A stretch of 64,000 nt of DNA from Theodoxus fluviatilis. Taxonomy: Eukaryota; Mollusca; Gastropoda; Cycloneritida; Neritidae. Under the pieces are notes generated by a model. That model did no database searches, was not told where the DNA came from, and saw only the letters and a list, made by a program, of their open reading frames with translations. A program made the translations under genes and the position numbers. The stretch lies in NCBI GenBank assembly GCA_034096865.1, contig JAWQFJ010002783.1, positions 116,001 through 180,000 on the forward strand, written 5' to 3'. Below are positions 55,928-64,000 of this stretch, piece after piece (positions within the stretch are counted from its first letter, which is position 1; every line of letters starts with the position of its first letter).

Positions 55928-58900
55928 GTGAATGTCTCTTGCCAGTGTGTCTGCAGTGGAGTTTGTGTTTCCCAGAACACATTTCAGATCAGCAATTTGC
56001 TTTCAGAAGCATACAGATTTAAAGTGGAAGAGGATATGTTGCTATTCCCTCATTGTGATTCTCCTTCAGCTTTGTGTGGGAAAAGAACTTCAGTGAAGAG
56101 GTTTTCTGGTCATGAAGGATGGTTGTCATGTGTGTGTATAAACATTGGAAAATGAAATCACTTTTTGTCAAAGAAGACTAGAACATGGGGACAAGAGACT
56201 TGAGAGAAGTGGGACAGCTGCCACTCTTCAGAGATGCTCTTCCTCATGTTTTCAAGTGTTTCAGCGCTGTCTTCCTGACACTGTAGAAAATTTAAGCACT
56301 TTTCCCTCCATTTTCTACACCTGCATGCTGGGTCTCTGGTCCAGTGGGTTAGGCCCTCTTTCTGTCCCCTTCTACCCTGAGGTGCTGGACTGAAAAGAAC
56401 CCTAAAGGGGACACTTGGGTGAAAGACTTGAAAATTTGTCCAGCAGCTGCCAGCTTGATTTCCACAATTGTTACACCCTTTTGTGACATATCAAGTGAAC
56501 AAAAATCCATTGAGACTTGAATTTTAGCGTGGGACATACCTAAAGGCATGTTTATGCACTGAAATAAATTGAAATTTTGCTATTTGTATTTTTGATAAAT
56601 ATGATATCTCAGTAAAGTAACTACTTATCAAGTAAAAATTGTTACCCATAAACTTGTAATTGAATTTATCCAGCTAACTAGTAAATTATTTTTAAGCAAA
56701 TATTTTGTCACATCCATTTTCCTTTGATAATAGAGATAAATTTCTAGAAATTGTTGGGGTCTAAATGATTTTCAGGTAACTTTGCAAGTAAAACCTTCTG
56801 TAATTGCACAGCATACTTATTAAGAAACGAAACAGAAAAGCAAACAAAGTGTACACCTTCAGAACTGATTCTGCACATTTCACAACATGGCAACCATCTG
56901 TGAAAATTGACGTTTTGAGAAAATGGCAGTGGAAAGTTTGTGAATGGGAAATTCACAGCAACAACACATTCAAATTCTTCATGCATTCGTATGCTTACAT
57001 GAGTGTCCAGAACCTTTATGATATGCTGTAACAGTCCTGAATCATTTGTCTCTCTTTCTTCCCCCCCTCTCCAGCTGCCAAGGTCTGCCAATGCTTTTCA
57101 TAAATCAAAATTGATAAATCTGATCAAAATGATCAATTTGTCAACCAGGGTGTCCGTTTAAGATCATTGCAGTTGAATGGCAAATTCATTCCCATATTCT
57201 ACAGCAGTTTTGCAAAGAGCAGAGTGTCCTACTGCTGAATGATGCAATGGGGGAAATCTCTCTGTGAAGAATATTTGCTTAATTACTGTGGCAGATAGTT
57301 CAGCAACGCTGATGCAATCCATGCATGGAAAACAGTGCAGTAACCCAACTGGAAGTCTTCTGGCAGACGCAACACACCTTCATCAGCTCACTCCCTTCAC
57401 AGTGGTGTTTGTGTGTCTGTTGTCAGGTGCTTGTGGATAACACTTGCCCCAATGATGAGGGAATGAAATTGCATGTAAATTAGGACTGTATGTAGAATAA
57501 ATTTGAGAGTAACAAGACAGTTTTACAAGCAAGTTTTGCATCAGATATCAACCTAACGATACCTATTCAAGGGAGTTAACTTTTTGAAATTTTAAACTTC
57601 AAGTTATTAAATGTCACAGAACTTGGAGTCAATGGGCGGGTTTGTTAGGCGTAGAATCACGAGGGCTAGGCGTTGCCTACGTTTCTAGCTCAGTAGCCAT
57701 AGGTCGTCTCGCTCGCCTCGACTAGCCATCGAGGCAAGCCACTTGCCTAACAAATGCGCCCCATATCAGGAAAAATGGACAGGTTAGCTGCTACTCCATT
57801 GTGTAGAGGGTTCAATCTGATGTTATCTTTCTTTTTTTTCCATGATGAATGTTAACATCCAAAATTTCACATAAGCATTATGGTGGTTGTTGTTGTAGCT
57901 GTTCTTGATATTTTCGTCATCATCGTTGATGTGGTTGTTGTCACTATACTTATAGCTGTCATTATTGCTGCTTTCAGCTGAACTACCAGAGCCCTTGGAG
58001 AAGGCCGAGATAGTGGCCAAGATCCCATCTCGTTGGAAGTGCAACATCAGCTACAACCACAGCTTTGGCATGTCTGCCCAGCACTTGGTAGTCTTGGAGC
58101 AGACGCTGACCATGAACTCGCTGCGCCTGTTGGCCCAGAGGCTGACTGGTGGCTCTTTCGAAGACAGCTTCATCCTTCATGACACGCATCACGTAAGTGT
58201 GCTCTCCTGGGTCAAAACACCAGTGCCTAAGTGTGACATGCTCCACCCTGACATGCACCATGCAGCATGGCATGCTCCACATAGGCCTGATATACTTGAC
58301 TGTGATGTTAGAATACGTGACATGCACCATTGAACACACATCTTTATGACTGGATGCTGTCCTGATGCCCCCCAGCATCCTGTGAACCCGAGTCAGAAGT
58401 GACCCTGGCACAGTTCGCAATGAATGCGTAATAGACTTAACCCTTTGCATTACAGCATTATGCCAAAAATAGTTCGCTCCGGATACTATTTTATTCCACT
58501 TTTTACAGAAATCATTCAGATGTCAAAAGTTGTTTCCATTTCAACACAAACATTTTAATTTATCAAATAAACGCTTGTTTATTGCGTATGTCAGGGAGCA
58601 GAGGGCTATCTCACAAGCCTCTCGTGTGACATCTATTTGAATATTTTGGACGGAATCCTTCCATCACGTGATATGAACTGTGCTAGAGACTCTTTCGTCG
58701 GCAGGGGAAGTCTCTAGTGGACTAGAATGGCCCCCCAGCAGCCTCGGGGTCACGTCTTGGCTGGGCTGCTGCAGCAGCAGTTCCAGCTCATAAGGAGGGC
58801 ATGGACTCTCACTTCCTTCGTGTCTGCTTAGGCAACAACAACAAAAAGTTGTGGTTACGGTAACCTCACCGACCATATTTCCTTCTGCTGACCCTTAACT

Positions 58901-60762
58901 TTTTTGGATCATGCATGAAAAAGAAAAGAAAGAAACTGATAGAAAACAATGAATTACTTGCTGCCCCATCTTCCCTGCTATATGAGCACTCAGGGAATCT
59001 CCATTTACATTTTGAAAAGCATTTTTAAGTGAAAGAAAGTTTGGTTTATGTTCAATCTGGTCTCATCTATATATAAAAAGTTCAAGCCAACGTACCAACC
59101 CTATTTTTGTTGTTGCCATGTGACCTTAACCACAACTTTTTTTTGTTGCCTAACAGTGTGTGTAGCTAAGTTCTAGTGATCAGTTATGTCGTCTTTGAGA
59201 GACCTTTTTTATTTTCTTGTAAATTTCCAGATGAGAATCATCAGCAGAAACTCATCCCAGCTTTTTTGATTAACAGATACCAAACAATAACCACCAGCCA
59301 TCCTTGAGCTGTGAATGACTTGTCACTTTTACCCCTTCTTTACTTCCTTGCTTCTGCACACTTTCCCAGAGGGACCATCATCCTAAATCAGCCTGCAATA
59401 CTTCAGCAGGCACCTTTTTCAAAGAGAGAGGAAAGGGGGGGGGGGGGGCATTTTTAGTTTTGCACTATTGTTTGCAATCATGGGCTGTCCAAGGATTTGT
59501 TTGCACCAAGTGTAACATGCAGCAGCCACAACTGCTCCGTGCCCAACATCAGCTGGAGCCCATGGCTGCTGGGCTTTCAGGGCCTCTTTCGGTAACCTTG
59601 GGCTTGTTTATGAGGGCGAGTCCTTGTGAGCGCTCACTGTGCTCTCGGCTAGTGCAGCAATAGTAGTCGAAGTATTAGTAGCAGTAGTAGTAGTAGTTAT
59701 TATAGAAACTGCGAGCATCGTTATCTACTCCCCCAAAATCTTCTGTTAGGGTGCAAGCACAGCAAGTGCTTGCAAGCGCTCACTCTCCTGAACCGGCCTC
59801 TAGTGAGTAACCAAGTGTGTGCACCAAGTGCATGACTGACATGAAGTAAAGAATGACAAATTCCCAAGCGCTCACTCTCCTGAACAGACCTCTAGTGAGT
59901 AACCAAGTGTGTGCACCAAGTGCATGACTGACATGAAGTAAAGAATAACAAATTCCCAAGCGCTCACTCTCCTGAACAGACCTCTAGTGAGTAACCAATT
60001 GTGTGCACCAAGTGCATGACTGACATGAAGTAAAGAATAACTAAATCCCAAGCGCTCACTCTCCTGAACAGACCTCTAGTGAGTAACCAATTGTGTGCAC
60101 CAAGTGCATGACTGACATGAAGTAAAGAATAACAAATTCCCAAGCGCTCACTCTCCTGAACAGACCTCTAGTGAGTAACCAAGTGTGTGCACCAAGTGCA
60201 TGACTGACATGAAGTAAAGAATAACAAATTCCCAGTGTCATGGAAGACGTGGCAACACCATCTTCTACTAACTTTTCCTTTCTTCTGCAGACGCTGTTCC
60301 ATGTTGTGAGGAAATCTAACGGGGAAGTCTTGAAGACCAAGTATGCTGCAAAGAGTTTCTTCTGCTTCCACTTCATCAACTGCTTTGAGGAGGATGGCTT
60401 CCTGATAGTGGACCTGTCTGGCTACGCCCATGGCACCGCAGTCAAGCACCTGTACCTCAACAACCTGATTGAGAACATGGACAAGATGGATGATGACCCT
60501 CCTCGATACCGCCGCTATGTCATCCCCCTCGACGTGGAGAAAGTGAGAGAGTTGACCTTGCTGCTGCTGTATGTTGTCGGACAAGGTTGCACCAGTTTTG
60601 GTGTGGATGAAAACCCTGACTCTGTCTCTCTTTGCATCTTTGTGTCTCTGTCTCTCTCTTTATCTTTCTCTCTCTGTCCCTCTTTCTCTGTCTCTCTCTC
60701 TGTGTCTCTATCTGCATCTCTGCCTGCCTGTCTGCCTATGTCTCTGTCTGTCTGTCTGTCTC

Positions 60763-60807
<45 letters not shown>

Positions 60808-60988
60808 TCCCCTCTCTCTCTTTCTCTCTCTCCCATCCACCCCACCCCACCCTCTCACCCTCCTGCTGATAATTGTGGGAAGTGTTTGTTACAGTTGCTT
60901 CCCTTAGTTTTTTGCAATATGTGTGGCTTTGACATCGTGATTGTCACAGCAGTAATTGGGATTCCAAACACCACCACCACCACCATCA

Positions 60989-61061
<73 letters not shown>

Positions 61062-61153
61062 TATCTCTCTCTTACTGCCTCTCTCTTACTTCTCTCTTTC
61101 TCTCATCTCTACTTCCTCTCTTTCTCTCATCTCTCTCTCTCTCTCTCTCTGTA

Positions 61154-61205
<52 letters not shown>

Positions 61206-61221
61206 GCTCTCTTGCGCCTCT

Positions 61222-61253
<32 letters not shown>

Positions 61254-61264
61254 GCTCTCTCGCG

Positions 61265-61349
<85 letters not shown>

Positions 61350-62238
61350 ACTTTACTGCAGGGTTTTCCATGCAAGATTGTGTGCTCATGCAATACCCCT
61401 TGTTTTCTTCACAGTAAGTCAGTCAGTAGGCAAGAAGTGCTGTTGCTTATGCAAAAATATGAGAGAAAAAGTTGTGGTAATACTAACATGGCGCAAAAAA
61501 AGGGTTGTCAGTAGGCTGATATGAACTTTTTAACAAAAGAGGCCAGATCAAAACTTCTCTTGCTGAAAACTCCTTTTTTAAAAGATACTTAAATTGTGGA
61601 TTCCCTGAGAGTTCACAGGGCAGGGAAGATGGGACAGCACAACATTCCTTGATTACTGTTGATTTCTTTTCTTACGTCTTTTTTAAAAATACAATCGCAA
61701 TAAAAGTTTAGGGTGGGCACACACAAAGAAAGGGTCAGTGGGGTTATTGCAAGGACCACTTTTTTCTCTCATTTTTTCTTTCTGTTTTTCTCGTCTTTAA
61801 AAAAATAATCCTTCAGGTGATAAGCTCTCTCTTGCTGTGGTTTTCTCTGGCATATCAATTCTTTTATGTACTTTCTTCTCTCGCTGCTCTTGATAACTGT
61901 CTTGCTCCTCCAGTACACAGTCTATCAAAAAGTGCATTTCATTTTCTCCGCTATTCAAACAAAATGGTGTTCTTGTGTAGCATTGAGCTGCAGGGTGTGT
62001 TATGATGCAGGTCATGGCTAAATGCTTCCTTATCCTTCCTAGGGTGAGGGAAAGGCCAGCCAGTGGCTGTCTCTGTACACCACGTTGGTGTCTGCTGTAG
62101 CAGCAGGTCTAACACTGTGTGCTGTGTATTCGCAGGCAGAGGTGGGCAAGAACCTGGTGACTCTGTCCTACACCACGGCCACTGCTGTCAAACACAGCGA
62201 TGGCTCTGTCCATCTGACCCACGATGAAATCATCCCAG
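55789..62238 (+). CDS. Carotenoid oxygenase (BCO1/BCO2/RPE65 family), multi-exon, both ends missing
   Basis: Members are iron(II) dioxygenases or isomerohydrolases that cleave or isomerise carotenoids and retinoids; the fold is a seven-bladed propeller with four histidines holding iron. Four exons join in consistent phase. Three of the four expected iron histidines are visible: in ATAHPH (exon 1), YNHSFGM (exon 2) and FHFINCFEEDG (exon 3). Exon 3 also carries VDLSGYAH, LYLNNL and RRYVIPLD. Exon 4 carries KNLVTLSYTTATA. The fourth histidine should lie past the window. Vertebrate members usually read FHH where this has FHF; the first histidine, the likely ligand, is kept. Substrate and orthology (BCO1 or BCO2) cannot be told. 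The N-terminal ~160 residues are not found upstream. Confidence 0.93.
55928..57631. other. Carotenoid oxygenase intron, unassigned
   Basis: No further gene or repeat recognised. Confidence 0.5.
57632..57764. mobile_element. Short inverted-repeat element (MITE candidate)
   Basis: GGGCGGGTTTGTTAGGC on the left pairs with GCCTAACAAATGCGCCC on the right (15 of 17 matches). An inner perfect hairpin GCCTCGA/TCGAGGC lies at 57716-57736. Located in a carotenoid oxygenase intron. Confidence 0.55.
57978..58192 (+). CDS. Carotenoid oxygenase exon B
   Basis: Acceptor CTTTCAG and donor GTAAGT. Two bases complete the split alanine codon, and 71 codons follow in phase 0. It encodes SYNHSFGMSAQHLVVLEQ (second iron histidine) and ends DSFILHDTHH. 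Confidence 0.92.
58846..59150 (-). mobile_element. MITE with AAAGTTGTGGTTA ends, copy 1
   Basis: Ends AAAAGTTGTGGTTACGGTAA and ACCTTAACCACAACTTTTTT are inverted. The body, in reverse, shares GCTCATATAGCAGGGAAGAT-type sequence with copies at 61466 and 62676. Confidence 0.55.
59773..60232. repeat. 92-bp minisatellite before carotenoid oxygenase exon C
   Basis: Five units of exactly 92 bp, each with AAGCGCTCACTCTCCTGAAC and GTGTGCACCAAGTGCATGAC; only a few differences between units. Confidence 0.97.
60291..60542 (+). CDS. Carotenoid oxygenase exon C
   Basis: Acceptor TTCTGCAG and donor GTGAGA, 84 codons, phase 0 at both ends. It carries FHFINCFEEDGFLIVDL (third iron histidine), LYLNNLIENM and RRYVIPLDVEK. 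A five-unit 92-bp minisatellite ends 58 bp upstream. Confidence 0.95.
60620..60835. repeat. (TCTG)n/(TC)n microsatellite
   Basis: CT-rich, with a TCTGTCTG core at 60745-60800. Intronic, sense-strand polypyrimidine. Confidence 0.95.
60990..61345. repeat. (CT)n satellite
   Basis: About 350 bp of CT repeats with GCT, ATCT and CTTT interruptions. Confidence 0.97.
61466..61770 (+). mobile_element. MITE with AAAGTTGTGG ends, copy 2
   Basis: AAAAGTTGTGGTAATACTAA, GAGGCCAGATCAAAAC and CAGGGCAGGGAAGATGGG match copies 1 and 3. The right end is diverged. Confidence 0.5.
62136..62238 (+). CDS. Carotenoid oxygenase exon D
   Basis: Acceptor TTCGCAG and donor GTCAGT, 34 codons plus one base. It encodes AEVGKNLVTLSYTTATAVKH and ends DEIIP. 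It joins exon C in phase 0 exactly where the family continues. Later exons lie outside the window. Confidence 0.93.
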
Positions 62239-62257
62239 GTCAGTCTTCTTTTTTTTC

Positions 62258-62362
62258 ATTTGTGACATTATTCATTCATTCATTTGTTCGTTCATTCATT
62301 TGTTCATTTATTCATTCATTTGTTCATTCATTCATTTGTTCATTCATTCATTCATCCATGCA
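62258..62362. repeat. (TTCA)n microsatellite
   Basis: TTCATTCATTTG-type repeats 20 bp after exon D. Confidence 0.94.
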
Positions 62363-62675
62363 GTCATTTGTTTTAACATCAAAACAGTTGCCAGTCATTT
62401 TTAATTAAAAAGTAGTGATGCCAGAGGTAAGACTGGAGCCCAAACTCAGATGTGCCAAACAAAACATTAATACAGAACTTATTGGCACTTTTGATATAAA
62501 AAAGATAATGTGAACTACAAGATGTATCACTTTTTTTCATAGCATGAATGGTCAAGATCTGTCATATCTTACTGTATCAGTTGCAGTGGCCAGAGATGTC
62601 AAAATGTTGGATAGGATTGTCCTTGAATAACACCCGTCCATGTTGGAATAGGCCAAACAAAATTATATATATAAG

Positions 62676-62990
62676 ATGTGGTTATGACAACATGGCCACA
62701 CACAAAAAGGGTCAGAAGGTTGGCCTGAATTTGTAATTTTATTTTATTTGCATATCTGGTTTTTTAATAGTAGAGGCCAGATTGAACATAAATTATGTTT
62801 CTCTTTCGTTCAAAATTCTTTTAAAAATGTAAATAGTGGATTCTCTGGGTGCTCATGGGGCAGATATGATGAGACAGCATGGAGCTGATTGTTTTATTGT
62901 CATTTTTTGTTGTTGTGGCATGATTGGGAAAAAAGTTTAGAGTCGACAGAAAAAAAATAGGGTCGGTTGGGTTACCGTAACCTCAACTTT
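62676..62990 (+). mobile_element. MITE with AAAGTTGTGG ends, copy 3
   Basis: GATGTGGTTATGACAACATG at the left, GAGGCCAGATTGAACATAAA in the body, GGTTACCGTAACCTCAACTT at the right. Confidence 0.5.
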
Positions 62991-63307
62991 TGCAAATTCC
63001 CTTTGCTGTTTTTGACAGAAAGCTCACATGTAGCTCAACTCATTTTGCTAACATGTTCCATAGGGAGGGCTCTGTCCAGTAGTTCAACTACAGGTGGCCC
63101 CAAGCAGCACCAGGAGCCTCAGGGGGTCATCTAGTGCAGATGGGAATTTCTCCCCCATGTTAGAGTGCTTCTGCTTCCCTGCTTCATTCACATCACCCTC
63201 CCTGGGCTGCTGTCTGTCCTATCCTAGCATCTTGTCTCTCTAGATTTGCGGGTGGGGAGTGGGAGTTCTGTCGTTGGGCATCCACCTTCCAGCCTTGTGC
63301 CTTGTCT

Positions 63308-63571
63308 CTCCCTGTGGGTTTAGGGTGAAAATTGACCCACCGCGTCTACGTCTCCCTACGCGATTTGTCAGAGGCGAATAACTAGGGACATCGTGACTTG
63401 ATTTACGTTTACCTTAAACTGTTCTACTGGTTTCGTGCTTAATGGCCTTGCATAGCCTACAAAGGCTGCTAGGCCGTAAAACACCATCTATCCATCCATC
63501 CATCCATCCATCCATCCATCCATCCATCCATCCATCCATCCATCCATCCATCCATCCATCCATCCATCCAT
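63308..63571 (-). repeat. (GGAT)n-headed SINE copy
   Basis: Reverse orientation: CCCTGTGGGTTTAGGGTG, TGCTTAATGGCCTTGCATAG, AGGCCGTAAAACACC, then ~80 bp of (ATCC)n. Confidence 0.8.
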
Positions 63572-64000
63572 TGTGCCTTGTCCAGCGCACCCAGAGGGAG
63601 GCTGCTGTCATAAGCCGTAACTTGCAGAGAGGACGTAATTTCTTGTGAGTTTCTTTAAATAGTCCCACTGTAATTAGTTTAGCATATCATATATCACAGT
63701 GGTGCCTTCATCATGTATCACAGTGGGCTATTGATTTCGCATATTAATTTTAGCTCCGGGATTTCTGTATTATTGGAACCTGGTAATTTCTCAGTTTCAC
63801 ACTTGGCTCACATCCTCCATCCAAGCTAATGGTCATATTATTCTTGATTTATCTCATTTGCCTGCAAACATAGAATTTCCTTTGAGAGAGTGTGTATATA
63901 TTTGAGAGATTGTGTATCTTGTATTGTTCTGCATGCTTGTTATAGTGATATATCAGTTGTGCTAAACTGATTACAGTGGGACTATTTTTAGCAATCCACT
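63572..64000. other. Carotenoid oxygenase intron, right edge
   Basis: No exon seen before the window ends. Confidence 0.4.

Overview
This is a 64 kb stretch of an animal nuclear genome, most likely a mollusc and probably a gastropod. The basis is intron-exon genes of metazoan type, extreme microsatellite density, and mobile elements of kinds known from molluscs: a RAG1-N-terminus-like transposon, DIRS, Ty3/gypsy, LINE tails and tRNA-like SINEs. The species is inference. Nothing here looks bacterial: no operons, ribosome binding sites or CRISPR.

Two host genes are present, both incomplete at the 5' side. On the minus strand, from 51582 down to 6059, lie 16 well-supported exons plus one tentative exon of a DPY19L1-type C-mannosyltransferase. 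Splice phases agree across every junction between the well-supported exons except the one flanking the tentative exon. The stop codon is at 6059-6061, and the first ~170 residues are not found. On the plus strand, from 55789 to 62238, lie four phase-consistent exons of a carotenoid oxygenase (BCO1/BCO2/RPE65 family). Its first ~160 residues are not found, and its C-terminus should lie beyond 64000. The two genes point away from each other across a three-N assembly gap at 53330-53332, so the missing 5' ends may be an assembly problem.

Most of the sequence is mobile DNA inside DPY19L1 introns. At 7147-13330 there is a 5'-truncated Ty3/gypsy element with a textbook -1 frameshift signal and a premature stop in pol. 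At 26771-33746 there is a complete LTR element with 5-bp target duplications and nearly identical LTRs. It has no reverse transcriptase; its single long frame runs from gag and protease straight into a coiled coil that I recognise as rootletin (a ciliary rootlet protein), followed by an acidic tail resembling eEF1-delta. At 45409-49631 there is a broken DDE-type transposon. Its protein begins with a RAG1-N-terminus-like cysteine region, and its two ends share a nine-base terminal motif and an inner block separated by 17 bp on one side and 7 bp on the other. A loose third end of this family sits inside a Tigger/pogo element at 39085.

Other layers include three ~800 bp copies of a Helentron-like element packed with TCAAGGTCA (nuclear-receptor FTZ-F1/ERR type) motifs, about ten copies of a (GGAT)n-headed SINE, two tRNA-like SINE copies, several MITE families, LINE 3' tails, a DIRS end, and many satellites. 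Some satellites touch splice sites: a minisatellite grows out of one DPY19L1 acceptor, and a (GT)n array forms one donor.
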